From Shewanella sp. (GTDB lineage: Bacteria; Pseudomonadota; Gammaproteobacteria; Enterobacterales; Shewanellaceae), in the NCBI RefSeq assembly GCF_013214165.1, contig NZ_JABSSM010000006.1, positions 46,415 to 90,308 on the forward strand: a stretch of DNA of 43,894 nt, given 5' to 3'. Positions 17,729 through 26,808 of this stretch are shown piece after piece. Made by a program: the position numbers and the translations under genes. Position 1 is the stretch's first letter. Each line of letters begins with the position of its first letter. Under the pieces are notes generated by a model, which was not told the origin of the DNA, did no database searches, and was given only the letters and a program-made list of their open reading frames with translations.

Positions 17729-18601
17729 ATGTTAGATGCCATCTGCACCTTAGATGAGACCAAGCCAGTTACTTATACTGTGTTTAAGTTTCAAAAGCTG
17801 AGTGATGCCGATATTGAAAAGTATCGTCAGTCTCTCATCTGCCCAGCTTGTCACGGTAAGGCATACTTTCGTAAAGCCTCGCGAGATGGCAAGGCCGCCT
17901 GCTTTGGTTCTCGTTATCATCAGGTTGATTGCAACGAATTTAACCCCTCAAATGTCAAAGTGCGTGAAGAGCTTGCCGCCATAGAAGTGAATCAGCTGCT
18001 GGTGGACAGCGATGCTCTGGTGATAGATTTCTCTAAGCGAGCTGGAGGAAAGCGCACTAGCCTTAACTCAATAGATAAAAAGATTGTGGTTAAGAGTAAA
18101 GATAAAGGTAATACAGACTTAGTAGCAATAGACTCAGACACAAGAAGCCAAGATGAGCAGTCTGGTATGAGCCGAGTCTCCACGGAGGGCTTAGATAAAC
18201 TGCTTCACAGCCTGCTTAGGGGCAGTGAGTTAGCCGGATCAGATCTCTGGGTCTATACCGATGACAAGTATCGTTGGCGGGCCAAAAATTTGTTCGTTAA
18301 CTTTGCCGATGCTGAGCCTACGGATAATGGTGCGCCGCGTATGTACTGGGGAACCCTTTCTCATAGTGATAAAAATATGCACTGGCTTAATCCTGCCGAT
18401 TGCAGAGATGTGGGAATACCCATCGAGGATTTTCAACAGGCCCTGTGTCAGAGATTCGATATCCATGAACGCAGGGATCTTGAGGGGGCGGGGATAATCA
18501 TTTTTGGTAAGTGCTTTTTCAATAAAGATAAAACCAGAAAAATCATTCAGCTGTGGGGCAAAGATATTAGCCGGATAGCGATCTCCAAGTTAGACGATTA
18601 G
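17729..18601 (+). CDS. Hypothetical protein with CoiA-like zinc-finger N-terminus
   Basis: 290 residues, cytoplasmic by composition. Residues about 38-70 contain CPACHGKAYFRKAS, then CFGSRYH and DC, which resembles the N-terminal Cys/His domain of competence-protein CoiA relatives (CPxCG...H). The centre (about 95-150) is charged and low in hydrophobics. The C-terminus has YWGTLSHSDKNMHWLNPAD and IIIFGKCFFNKDKTRKIIQLW, predicted beta-rich. No function is recognised; binding of nucleic acid through the zinc finger is a guess. The ATG at 17729 has no clear ribosome site, so the start is uncertain. Confidence 0.6.
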   Translation: MLDAICTLDETKPVTYTVFKFQKLSDADIEKYRQSLICPACHGKAYFRKASRDGKAACFGSRYHQVDCNEFNPSNVKVREELAAIEVNQLLVDSDALVIDFSKRAGGKRTSLNSIDKKIVVKSKDKGNTDLVAIDSDTRSQDEQSGMSRVSTEGLDKLLHSLLRGSELAGSDLWVYTDDKYRWRAKNLFVNFADAEPTDNGAPRMYWGTLSHSDKNMHWLNPADCRDVGIPIEDFQQALCQRFDIHERRDLEGAGIIIFGKCFFNKDKTRKIIQLWGKDISRIAISKLDD

Positions 18602-18915
18602 CTGATGTAGTGGGCGAAAACAGGCTATACCATTCACGATGCATTGCAAAGTGGGAGGCGCTGGTTGATTTTTTTGCATTTCGCGAATAACAATCTCCAG
18701 CTGATATTATTTTTAGGCATTGGTTATCTGCTTTAAATGTCAGTTAGGTGAGTAATAATTTCAAATGATTATCTTTTTATGCCCCATGAAAAACGAGGGA
18801 TTAAAAACTCTCTACTCATGGTTATAGTGTTTCTTGGCACAGCATATGCTGCATTTAAGTCTAGCTGTATATATCCAATATAAAGGATATAGATGAGTCA
18901 TATGAGGAGGCTATC
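18602..18915. other. Intergenic stretch of 314 bp before a small gene
   Basis: No gene is seen. It contains a weak Fur-like sequence at 18761-18779 (TCAAATGATTATCTTTTTA, 12 of 19 matches to consensus) about 135 bp upstream of the 70-residue gene. Confidence 0.4.
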
Positions 18916-19128
18916 ATGTCAATTACCAGTCAAGTTAATCCTGCTGAGCCAAAGTTACATTTTAAAATCAATCATCACCTTTATGAGACTTCTAGCTCAT
19001 ATCGTTGCAGAGTCGATTATGTCATCAAGTTGCTCGCCGCCGAAGAGCTAGATCAGTTGAAGGAGGCGCATTGCGCCAAGGAAGATGTGATTAATTTGGA
19101 GAAAGATTTTATTAGAGGTTATAACTAG
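18916..19128 (+). CDS. Small hypothetical protein (70 aa)
   Basis: 70 residues with a strong ribosome site (GAGGAGG, spacing 6) before ATG 18916. The protein is polar, cytoplasmic in composition, with predicted helices around KLLAAEELDQLKEAH and EDVINLEKDFIRGY. No domain is recognised. The ribosome site and coding-like codon use support a real gene. Confidence 0.6.
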   Translation: MSITSQVNPAEPKLHFKINHHLYETSSSYRCRVDYVIKLLAAEELDQLKEAHCAKEDVINLEKDFIRGYN

Positions 19129-19340
19129 AAGAGCTTATTCTGCTATAGCAATGAATTTTCTCACTGGTTCCCCGGTATTTTATTAGGCCAAAATTTTTGC
19201 TTGCTTGCTGGCTGAGGGGAATACCAATCCCTAAGAGCCAGGGTCATCGTTTGTAGGCTTTTAACCATATGCTATGGATGTTTTATCTCTATTGGGATAA
19301 CTTGAACACAATCTAATTTCCAGTATCAGTGAAGGGGCCA

Positions 19341-19829
19341 ATGTCCTCAGAAATTACCAAGGTATTCTTGCTTAGCTTATTTATCTTACTGGCTGGGAGC
19401 GGAGTTGGGATCGGCCTGTATGTTAATGCAGATAAACATGAACAAGGTAAAAACTTAGTTCCGCTTATCCTAGGTTCTTGGGTGAAGATACCTGGTGTTT
19501 GCGATGGTAAAACCCATTATGATGAGCTGATAGAGATATTGTCTAAGGAGTCGCTCAGGGTTAAGGGGGAGGTGATTAAGATTGCTGACTTTTCAATATC
19601 TGAGACCTTACCGATTAAGATCAGCTGTGATGCTGTGGGTAAAGGTGAGCTATTCGCTCAAACTGCATTTATGGCCGATAAGTATACTCGTTTTTATGTG
19701 GGCAAGATGGGTGACTACACCATTATGAAGAATGTGGCCCCAACGGCAGACTTGTGGTTTAAACTCGATACTCATTTTCAGCAAAAGCTGCAAGCAATGA
19801 GCAACATGAAAAATAGCCATAGACTCTGA
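19341..19829 (+). CDS. Hypothetical single-pass membrane protein
   Basis: 162 residues. A membrane helix at about 7-27 (VFLLSLFILLAGSGVGIGLY) is followed by an extracytoplasmic domain with two cysteines (PGVCDGK and ISCDAVGKG), possibly disulfide-bonded. No family is recognised. A GTG at 19329 is in frame, but ATG 19341 has AAGGGG four bases upstream and is preferred. The cold-shock-like gene starts 39 bp after its stop, so the two may be co-transcribed. Confidence 0.6.
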   Translation: MSSEITKVFLLSLFILLAGSGVGIGLYVNADKHEQGKNLVPLILGSWVKIPGVCDGKTHYDELIEILSKESLRVKGEVIKIADFSISETLPIKISCDAVGKGELFAQTAFMADKYTRFYVGKMGDYTIMKNVAPTADLWFKLDTHFQQKLQAMSNMKNSHRL

Positions 19830-19867
19830 GATGAGTTTAGCTAAACTTTGCACTGGATTTTTTTAGG

Positions 19868-20332
19868 ATGGCACTCGATACAGGTATGAAAAATCAGATG
19901 TTAAAGGGCGTATTGAGCCACTGGAACGATGACAAGGGATTCGGATTTATCAGGCCAGCTGCGTCTCATGCCGATATGATCACTTTACATGGTCCAGCCA
20001 GCGAGCTGGACATATCTATCCATATCTCGGTATTGAAACACATGAGCAGACGTCCTAAGGTCGGGGACACCATCTTTTTTCTGATAGAGACTAAACTCGA
20101 CAGTAAACTCAATGCCATCCAGGCTCATATTGAAGGGGTCGAAGCCAATACTGATAATGTGCAGGGTCATAAGCCCTATCTAGGTAATGGCAATAGTAAG
20201 ATCCCTATCTCCTCATCGGCTGTCATAGCACGGCTATTCATCATAGCCGTGCTGCTTAGCGGTGGCAGCCTGATTTATCAGATGTTCACTGACACAAATA
20301 CATCAGCAAAACCAATCTCAGTACTCCATTGA
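19868..20332 (+). CDS. Cold-shock-domain-like protein with C-terminal membrane anchor
   Basis: 154 residues. Residues about 11-75 resemble a cold-shock (OB-fold) domain: GVLSHWNDDKGFGFIRP corresponds to RNP1, and DISIHISVLK to the RNP2 strand, followed by VGDTIFF. An insertion (SHADMITLHGPASE) separates the two. A hydrophobic helix lies at about 117-137 (ARLFIIAVLLSGGSLIYQMF). Related cold-shock/DUF1294 proteins carry several helices after the nucleic-acid-binding domain; here only one is left, so it could be a truncated member. The inferred role is RNA or single-stranded DNA binding at the membrane. Confidence 0.7.
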   Translation: MALDTGMKNQMLKGVLSHWNDDKGFGFIRPAASHADMITLHGPASELDISIHISVLKHMSRRPKVGDTIFFLIETKLDSKLNAIQAHIEGVEANTDNVQGHKPYLGNGNSKIPISSSAVIARLFIIAVLLSGGSLIYQMFTDTNTSAKPISVLH

Positions 20333-20363
20333 TTCTTATTGTTACTGCAATGGGTGTTCTCCC

Positions 20364-20388
20364 AGATGCTGAACTTGTGTCAGCATCT
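20364..20388. terminator. Hairpin between convergent cold-shock-like and EamA genes
   Basis: 9-bp stem AGATGCTGA / TCAGCATCT with a 7-base loop between two convergent genes; its right end touches the stop codon of the EamA gene. Confidence 0.6.
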
Positions 20389-21334
20389 ATTTAAGCTCAC
20401 CGCTCTTTTTCTTCATTCGCTTGCGCTTGATAACATCCACGGCAGTTTCGCCAAACTGATATAGGCCCAGACCGGAAATCACAAACATGGCACCTATGAC
20501 TAAGGCATTGGTGATTGTCTCGCCATTAAGCTGGGCCCCTAACATCATGGCGAACACGGGTGTTATCAAGGTCACCAAGGCGACAGTACTGGCCTGCAGA
20601 TGCTGCAAAATATAGAAATAGCCGATAAAGCCTATCAGGGATCCAAACACTCCCAGATACAGAATGGACCAGAGTGATCGCTGCTGCCATGTATCTATTG
20701 GCAGGGTGCCGTCGAATATCAGCCAGGCCAAGATAAATATGGGTGTCGAAAACGCCAATGCCCCTACTGTACTGGCAATGGGATGAATATTTATTTTAAT
20801 GGTTTTTATTAATACGCCGCTGAGACTAAATAGAAACACCGCGGTTAACATCAATACCAGGCCAATCCAGCTATCTGAGCCCAATGACAATTTAGATGAA
20901 CAGACAATCCCTAATCCGATAAAAGCCATGGCCAGGGCGAGTAGCTTCATGGGGCCAAATTTGGCCTCACCGAGCAACCTCTGCGCCAGTAAGCCTGAAA
21001 TGAGCGGCGACAGGCCGAAGATCAGCGACATGGTTCCCGACGCCAGATAGCGAGCCGCAAAGTAGCTGAGCAACATGCCGCCGACTATGCCTATGGATGA
21101 GACGCCATAGAGCTTCATTGCCGTCTTGCTCCAAGGCATTCGAATACGGGTTATCAAGAGGATCAAGCTCCCCAGTGACAAGGCGATCATCATTCTCAGC
21201 AACACAGCCATGGTCGGATGAACAGACTCGCTGCTCCAGACTATGCCCAATGGTGTGGTAGACCAGATCAAAACCACAGATAAAAAGGCTGCGGGAACCA
21301 TTCTGGACAGTGTTGCCGGGACTTGCTTTGTCAT
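20387..21334 (-). CDS. EamA/DMT-family transporter
   Basis: 315 residues, ten predicted membrane helices in two homologous halves (EamA repeats at about 12-145 and 157-295), ending in a basic cytoplasmic tail (KRKRMKKKSG). The conserved IWSTTPLGI start and GxxP-type helices (LSPLISGLLAQRLLGE, ITPVFAMMLGAQLNGE) are typical of drug/metabolite exporters. The substrate cannot be predicted. It is monocistronic with its own promoter side in the region after 21334. Confidence 0.88.
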   Translation of the reverse strand: MTKQVPATLSRMVPAAFLSVVLIWSTTPLGIVWSSESVHPTMAVLLRMMIALSLGSLILLITRIRMPWSKTAMKLYGVSSIGIVGGMLLSYFAARYLASGTMSLIFGLSPLISGLLAQRLLGEAKFGPMKLLALAMAFIGLGIVCSSKLSLGSDSWIGLVLMLTAVFLFSLSGVLIKTIKINIHPIASTVGALAFSTPIFILAWLIFDGTLPIDTWQQRSLWSILYLGVFGSLIGFIGYFYILQHLQASTVALVTLITPVFAMMLGAQLNGETITNALVIGAMFVISGLGLYQFGETAVDVIKRKRMKKKSGELK

Positions 21335-21810
21335 CTTTTGCCTCGCTGACAGCTGATATTAATAATTTGAATCAAAACATGGGTCTTGAATATCAAACTT
21401 GTGGTCAACCGAGCAGAGAGCGGGGCGGGAAGGGGGAGTTATCTGCCGCAATGCTATCTTCTGCGGCTGGGTAATGGTGTAGACTAGTGCGCCATCTCCA
21501 TCTCATCCGCGGGCGGTTTAAGCCACACACAATTCATCGCTCGGGTTTGTGCATGGGGGACCAAGAGTCGCTTGTGCACTAATAGCATTTTATCTGGATG
21601 ATTTGCCTGAGATTGAGTTAACAACATGAACTAAACCCTGTTTCTTACTCTTGTGGGGGGAGTTAAGTGAGCATGCATAGTGTATCTCTTAAGGTATGCT
21701 GTCAATTGAAAATCTAATTTATTTACGGCTAATGAAGAGGTTGCTTTTGATAGGTTTTTTCGGAAAGTAGTCAATGTTTTAGCTGAATTGAGGAGGGGAT
21801 TTTAAATTTA
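21335..21810. other. 476-bp intergenic region between EamA and arfA genes
   Basis: No convincing gene. A minus-strand frame of 34 codons (about 21488-21592, containing NCVWLKPPADEMEMAH) could be a gene remnant but is too short to assign. It includes the promoter of the EamA gene and the downstream tail of arfA. Confidence 0.4.
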
Positions 21811-22020
21811 TTAGCAGGTTAAAAAGTCGAAAGGGGCATTGCCCTTCAGCATATGCCCCCTCTGTTGTTTGCGCTGGTATGAACCCTTGCCCTTCTTGGG
21901 TTTCTCGGTCCTCATTCTAAAAAGCTTACTGGTGACTAATGCCTTCAAGGCGTTGTCTTTGATGGTGCCGCGACCGCTATCGTGTGGCATACCGGTGCCG
22001 GACTTATGTTGTTTAGCCAT
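21811..22020 (-). CDS. arfA: Alternative ribosome-rescue factor A
   Basis: 69 residues. The core [18 protein letters not shown] and [14 protein letters not shown] matches ArfA, which recruits release factor 2 to ribosomes stalled on mRNAs lacking a stop codon, a backup to tmRNA. The N-terminus here is longer by about ten residues ([14 protein letters not shown]). A stable hairpin lies inside the last 50 bases of the coding sequence (separate entry). In E. coli the arfA message is cut or ended inside the gene at such a hairpin, making a non-stop mRNA whose product is tagged by tmRNA, so ArfA appears only when tmRNA fails. The same control is likely here. AGGAA precedes the ATG. Confidence 0.92.
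   Translation of the reverse strand: MAKQHKSGTGMPHDSGRGTIKDNALKALVTSKLFRMRTEKPKKGKGSYQRKQQRGHMLKGNAPFDFLTC
21833..21859 (-). terminator. Hairpin within the arfA 3' coding end (non-stop mRNA control)
   Basis: On the arfA strand GGGGCAT pairs with ATGCCCC across a 13-base loop, followed by TTTCGACTTTTT. It lies entirely before the arfA stop codon (21811-21813). Termination or RNase III cleavage here would give an mRNA without a stop codon. Confidence 0.7.
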
Positions 22021-22352
22021 AGAATATTCCTATTTAATTGGTGTTAATTTTCTCTTGTTAGCGTCAGAGATAAAGCTAGCCATAAGGGGGAGCCCTGTGG
22101 GTGACTATAATCCAGAATTCAAGTATAAGTAAATAGCCTTGTTGATCATTCTCTATGTTGAAATCACTGCAGGTTTAAGATTGACGTCGGCGGTATTTTT
22201 CCTTGTTCTTACGGCCGATGGGATAGAGCAAACCACGACTTGCACGGCGCAAGCTGGGGAACAGCTAGCCTAATGTAGTGAGTTTACCGCTAAACCATGC
22301 GGGCCTGACTTAGGCATTAGGGGGATCACGAGTGCTGCCACAAACAGGGCGA

Positions 22353-22690
22353 TCATAGATTCACATCCACCATGGCCGCTATCTGCTCCGGCGATCTTTG
22401 ACTCAATTCGCCTCTATGGCGCAGGCCAGCATTGTTCACTAAGACATTGATGCCGCCAAATCTTTTAACCCTAGCCGCGACTAACTGTTCATACGCCTTA
22501 AGGTCGGCAATATCGGCCGTCAGGGTCAACACCTTGGCATTAGGGTATTGGCCTCACTCACTCTTATAAACTCGCTAACCCTCTGGCTACGAGTACCAGG
22601 TTAACCCCTCTCAGGAAAAGCCTTAAAGCTCATGCACACAAGCCGCGCCAACGCCCTTAGATGCGCCGATGAGCAGTACCGTCGCGTCCC
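22353..22690 (-). pseudogene. Relic of a short-chain dehydrogenase/reductase
   Basis: On the minus strand two blocks of an SDR are readable. An N-terminal ATVLLIGASKGVGAA (Rossmann GxxxGxG) ends at stops near 22625. A longer block contains LTLTADIADLKAYEQLVA, FGGINVLVNNAG and SPEQIAAMVDVNL, the NNAG strand and helix of the family. Stop codons and frame changes between them, and a stop right after VDVNL, show the gene is dead. The catalytic YxxxK part is not found downstream. The surrounding 22021-23094 otherwise holds no gene. Confidence 0.8.
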
Positions 22691-23094
22691 ATCGGCAGCC
22701 AGCTTGTAGATGTTGGCATCCTCCCTGTTCCTTCCTTCTAGTCAGCCCTTGTGCCATCCTTTGTATGAGTCATGATGCATTTTTCTGAGTATTGTCGTTT
22801 CAATTTGGCTATATTTTTAACCTCTGCCTGCTGTGCTAGCGATTAACGACAGCATACCCTCTGGATAATAGAATGAATATCGCGAAATATCGCACTAAAC
22901 ATTCTATTAAATAGGATTAATGTCGGGGAGGCTAGATTTCGGCGCTCATGTTTACTATCGCGTCATATGAATTAAGTTTATGCATAAAGCGAATGAACCG
23001 GGAATAATCCAATCTGGATCACCTTCCGGTGCAGATTGAGGTAAGGTAGGGACTAGGGTTGCAAGAATACTTTTGTCTCTATGGCATGGGAATA

Positions 23095-24669
23095 ATGATG
23101 AGTAGTGTGAAGATAGATCTGGGGTTGGCCTTCGACAATAGTTATGCAGAAAAATTAGCGGGTTTTTATACCTTATGCTCGGGGGCCAAAGCGCCAAATG
23201 CTGAGCTAGTGAAATTAAATACGCCATTGGCGCATAGTATCGGCCTGAGTAATAAAAATCCGGCTCAATTAGCCGAGGTGTTTTCCGGTAGCCAGGCGCC
23301 AATAGGTGCCAGTTCATTAGCGCAAGTTTATGCCGGGCATCAATTTGGCGGCTTCAGTCCTCAACTCGGTGATGGCAGGGCACTATTGTTGGGGGAAGTG
23401 CTAGATATAGACGGTAAACGTGTGGATGTTCAACTCAAGGGCTCTGGCCGGACGCCATTTTCACGAGGGGGAGATGGTAAGGCGGTATTGGGCGCCGTTC
23501 TGCGCGAATATATCGTCAGTGAAGCCATGTATGCACTAAACATCCCCACCACCAGGGCGCTAGCCGTAGTCACCACCGGCGAGCAGATCATGCGTACTCA
23601 ACTCCTGCCTGGAGCCGTGCTCACTCGCGTCGCAACCAGCCATATACGCGTCGGCACGTTTCAGTTTTTTGCATCCCGCGGTGAGCAAGATAAGGTTAAG
23701 CAGCTGGCCGATTACGCCATCGAGCGTCACTATCCAGAACTTAAATGCAGCCAACAGGTTTACCTGGACTTTCTTGGTGCGGTTTGCGACAAGCAAGCTG
23801 AGTTAGTCGCCCGCTGGTTATTGGTTGGTTTCGTTCATGGGGTGATGAATACCGACAATATGACCATTAGCGGCGAGACTATAGACTATGGTCCTTGCGC
23901 CTTTATGGATGACTATGATCCCCTAGCTGTATTTAGCTCCATCGATAGAGACGGACGTTACTCTTATATTAATCAGCCAGTTTTAGCCCAGTGGAACCTG
24001 GCCAGATTAGCCGAAACCTTGCTGCCCTTGATAAGCGATGATGAAGAGGAAGCGGTAGTGAAAGCCACCCAAGCCGTTACCAAGTTCTGGGATGTGTATC
24101 AAGGCCATTGGCTCACCGGCATGCGAGCCAAGCTGGGTATATCTAACGAGGAGGAAGGCGACCGAGCACTATGCGAGCAACTGCTTGAGTCTATGTCGGG
24201 GCAGGAGGTGGATTTTAGCCAGCTCTTCCGCCAACTGGCTAGCGATCTTGAAACTTGCGGTCTCGAGAGCGAGAGTACCGAAGATATTAACCTTGAGAGT
24301 ACAAGCTGGGAAAGCGACGAGTTATTCAATGATGCCGCTAAGTTTATCCAGTGGAAGACGTTATGGATGGCGCGCCTCAGGCGAGATGTGCAAGCAAGAG
24401 GAAGGCAGTTAAGAGAAGAGTCGTCCCAAGAAACGCTTTCTCTGCCTGACCGCGTTGCCATGATGAATGCTGTTAATCCTGTGTATATCCCTCGAAATCA
24501 TCAGGTTGAGCATGCCATCGAAGCGGCAGAGCAAAGAGCCGATTATCAGCCGTTCGAAAACTTGCTTAGGGTACTCGACAATCCCTATACGCCACAGCAC
24601 GGGGCCGAGGAATATGCCAAATCAGCTCCCGCGAGTTTTGGGCCCTACACCACATTCTGTGGGACCTAA
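23095..24669 (+). CDS. selO: Protein adenylyltransferase SelO (YdiU)
   Basis: 524 residues. SelO is a pseudokinase-fold enzyme that transfers AMP (or UMP) from nucleotide to Ser/Thr/Tyr of proteins, linked to redox homeostasis. The ATP-site blocks are present: YAGHQFGGFSPQLGDGRA, VQLKGSGRTPFSRGGDGKA, VLREYIVSEAM, and HGVMNTDNMTISGETIDYG with the metal-binding Asn/Asp. The protein ends TTFCGT, with Cys third from the end, where eukaryotic SelO has selenocysteine. Length is near the family's usual 480-550. ATG 23095 or 23098 follows GGGA; the longer TTG start at 23059 adds a non-conserved leader and was rejected. Confidence 0.95.
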   Translation: MMSSVKIDLGLAFDNSYAEKLAGFYTLCSGAKAPNAELVKLNTPLAHSIGLSNKNPAQLAEVFSGSQAPIGASSLAQVYAGHQFGGFSPQLGDGRALLLGEVLDIDGKRVDVQLKGSGRTPFSRGGDGKAVLGAVLREYIVSEAMYALNIPTTRALAVVTTGEQIMRTQLLPGAVLTRVATSHIRVGTFQFFASRGEQDKVKQLADYAIERHYPELKCSQQVYLDFLGAVCDKQAELVARWLLVGFVHGVMNTDNMTISGETIDYGPCAFMDDYDPLAVFSSIDRDGRYSYINQPVLAQWNLARLAETLLPLISDDEEEAVVKATQAVTKFWDVYQGHWLTGMRAKLGISNEEEGDRALCEQLLESMSGQEVDFSQLFRQLASDLETCGLESESTEDINLESTSWESDELFNDAAKFIQWKTLWMARLRRDVQARGRQLREESSQETLSLPDRVAMMNAVNPVYIPRNHQVEHAIEAAEQRADYQPFENLLRVLDNPYTPQHGAEEYAKSAPASFGPYTTFCGT

Positions 24670-24760
24670 GGGGAGTGGGCTAAACAGGCTTTTTATGAGT
24701 GTTAAATGTGCTAACTAAGTTTTTATAATCTCGTACTATTAACTATACAGCTGTCATTTT

Positions 24761-24786
24761 GTTACAAATTGGTTACAATGGTTACA
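24761..24786. promoter_or_regulatory. Three direct GTTACA repeats upstream of response regulator
   Basis: GTTACA occurs at 24761, 24772 and 24781, 26 bases upstream of the response regulator start at the nearest. The 11-base spacing of the first two is one helical turn, the form of direct-repeat sites such as ArcA or PhoB boxes. Which regulator binds is unknown. Confidence 0.4.
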
Positions 24787-24811
24787 TAACAATTAGATCT
24801 GAGAGGGCTAG

Positions 24812-25174
24812 ATGCAAAGAGCTAAAATTTTGATAATTGATGATGATCCTGTTTGTACCGGGCTGTTACTGGCAATGTTAGGCGATGATTATCAAGTCAC
24901 TACTGCCAACTCAGGCCGTGGTGGCATAGAGATCTTAAATTTATCACTCCCAGATCTTATCTTCCTGGATATCACCATGCCAGAGGTGAATGGCTACCAG
25001 GTGCTTAAATTCCTTCAATCGGACTCATCATTAGCCAATATACCTGTGGTTGTTATCAGCGGCTTAGTCGAGAGCTCAGATCGTGATTTTGCGCTGAAAC
25101 TCGGCGCTAACGATTACGTCAACAAGCCTATAATGCCTGACGTGATACAGAAAATAGTCGACCATTATCTATAG
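24812..25174 (+). CDS. Single-domain response regulator
   Basis: 120 residues, only a receiver domain. The acidic pocket is Asp10-Asp12, the phosphoryl acceptor Asp53 (FLDITMPEVNGY), the switch residue Ser83 and the Lys105 before Pro (NKP). There is no output domain, so it works by protein contact, as CheY-like or phosphorelay intermediates do. No kinase gene is nearby. The ATG follows GAGAGGG. Its stop codon overlaps that of the convergent ygjV gene within CTATAG. Confidence 0.9.
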   Translation: MQRAKILIIDDDPVCTGLLLAMLGDDYQVTTANSGRGGIEILNLSLPDLIFLDITMPEVNGYQVLKFLQSDSSLANIPVVVISGLVESSDRDFALKLGANDYVNKPIMPDVIQKIVDHYL

Positions 25175-25681
25175 ATTTTTTTCGATGGATAATGTGAAGC
25201 CGTAATATCGGTAATAGCCCAGTAAGTTACTGCCGATAAATAGCAGCTCCATCAGTACCGCTGTGGGAGAGCCTATCATGGCGTTATTGAGCAGCCAGAT
25301 GCTGGTGCCTAACAACATAAGTTGTCTTAACCTTTGATCGCTTGGACAAAATGCTGCCCAAGTTTGGCAGGCACTGGCTGCAAAACTGATTAAGCTCAAG
25401 GGCCCACTGTATGTTGCTAGGGTAATGAGGGTACTTGCGGCTAGAAACAAGATCATCCAACATTTCGAGTGGCTAAAAATGCTGACCAGATATCTGATCG
25501 AAGCAAGCAGCATTAGCATGCTTGCGGTCCACTGCTCGAGCAGATAAAAATGGCTACTGATTAGAACGCCAGATACGCATAAGCAAGCAACGATTTTTTG
25601 TTTCTGTTTGAATTGGAATGAAATGAGATCAAAAATGATCGCGATAGCGATCAAGCCTTGAGATATTGCAAATGCAGACAT
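25169..25681 (-). CDS. Inner membrane protein of the YgjV family
   Basis: 170 residues with about five to six hydrophobic segments, matching the small YgjV inner-membrane family (the segments FDLISFQFKQKQKIV, LLASIRYLVSIFSHSK and ELLFIGSNLLGYYRYY are characteristic). Function of the family is unknown. Its stop codon reads TAG in the antisense of CTATAG and overlaps the response-regulator stop by six bases. Confidence 0.8.
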   Translation of the reverse strand: MSAFAISQGLIAIAIIFDLISFQFKQKQKIVACLCVSGVLISSHFYLLEQWTASMLMLLASIRYLVSIFSHSKCWMILFLAASTLITLATYSGPLSLISFAASACQTWAAFCPSDQRLRQLMLLGTSIWLLNNAMIGSPTAVLMELLFIGSNLLGYYRYYGFTLSIEKNL

Positions 25682-25874
25682 AGAACAACCTAACTAACGA
25701 AATGCTTAGTTAACAAACTAAGCTGAGATAGGCCAAGGATAGTGATAAACGGCAGGCAATGAATTAACCTAGGTTAATTGTGATGACTTTTACTTATCCT
25801 TATTCATTTTTATCTCCATTCACATCACCACTCTCACAGTATTTTAAATGTCGTCTGATTATTCATTAACAGTT

Positions 25875-26525
25875 CTATAGCCTTGCTTTTAAACGTGAAA
25901 GACTCACCGGGGTGATGCCAATATAGCTAGCGAGTTGAATATTATTGAGTTTATTCACCCAAAGAGGCCTGTTTTCTACCAGGAAAAGATAACGCTGTTC
26001 GGGTGTGTTCAGGAGGAAGAATGCTTCTTTTTCCTCTTTGTAAATGAGTTGCTGGCTGAGTAAGGCTATCTTGGCTAACTGCCAGTCGGCTTGAGATAGT
26101 AGCTCAAGTGGGACTCGAATTAGCCGCGTATCTTCTATCGATTCAATCTGGTACTTCGCTGGAGCCTGAGTCAACCATGAACAATATAGGAAACATAACT
26201 CATGTTCGAAATAGAACTCTTTCGACAAGATACTGCCTGAGTCGCCATAATGACAAGCTGTTAAAATACCGGATACAATAAAATAAGCATATTTTTGCTC
26301 TTCCTCCTGTAACAATAATACTTCGCCAGCATTCACATTTATGGTTTTAAATTGTGCCCGATCTCGCTCAATAGCATTCTGGCTGAGGCCTAATATTGCA
26401 AGGAAATGGGTAAGGGTTTTATGATGTAGCGGGTCATTGTCAGGCTGATTATTAATAGTATTAATCATCATAGTATTTGCGTAATAAATTAAATTAAATC
26501 CAGTGGCGTCAATGATAACAGTCAT
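25875..26525 (-). CDS. Crp/Fnr-family transcription regulator
   Basis: 216 residues with a cyclic-nucleotide-binding-like beta roll (about 45-140, including FKTINVNAGEVLLLQEEEQ and YFIVSGILTACHYGDSG) and a C-terminal helix-turn-helix (LASYIGITPVSLSRLKARL). The FNR-type N-terminal cysteine cluster is absent, and the cAMP-pocket RxSL signature is not present, so it neither binds an Fe-S cluster nor clearly cAMP. The same domain layout is seen in the Crp/Fnr regulators of many marine bacteria. The start may be ATG 26525 or the methionine about 18 residues later. It is divergent from the DUF3103 gene, a possible target. Confidence 0.8.
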   Translation of the reverse strand: MTVIIDATGFNLIYYANTMMINTINNQPDNDPLHHKTLTHFLAILGLSQNAIERDRAQFKTINVNAGEVLLLQEEEQKYAYFIVSGILTACHYGDSGSILSKEFYFEHELCFLYCSWLTQAPAKYQIESIEDTRLIRVPLELLSQADWQLAKIALLSQQLIYKEEKEAFFLLNTPEQRYLFLVENRPLWVNKLNNIQLASYIGITPVSLSRLKARL

Positions 26526-26808
26526 ATGGCCAAGCTAGATTAAATAAAAACAGAAATTTTATTCGCCCACGAAAAACAAAATGTAAATTATTTTTTTATA
26601 TCTGATCGAATACCGTCGCTTTCCCATATTAAAACATCAGTTATTCAAGTTATTTCTTCAATTTAGATTAAATTCTTAATAGAGTTAATGTTAATAATAT
26701 TGATAACTATTGTTATTGTTATTTACATGTCTTGTTGTATATGTTCATATGTTTTCTAGGACCGAACTGAAGCAGTATAAATGAGTAATATTCAATAAGG
26801 ATATAAAT

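Noticed and set aside
17541..17735. 64-codon frame just before the CoiA-like gene
   Set aside because: No ribosome site or domain and it overlaps the next start by seven bases; probably noise.
26702..26720. Fur box upstream of the DUF3103 gene
   Set aside because: 12 of 19 matches in a strongly AT-rich stretch, lacking the central TGATAATCA core; likely chance.
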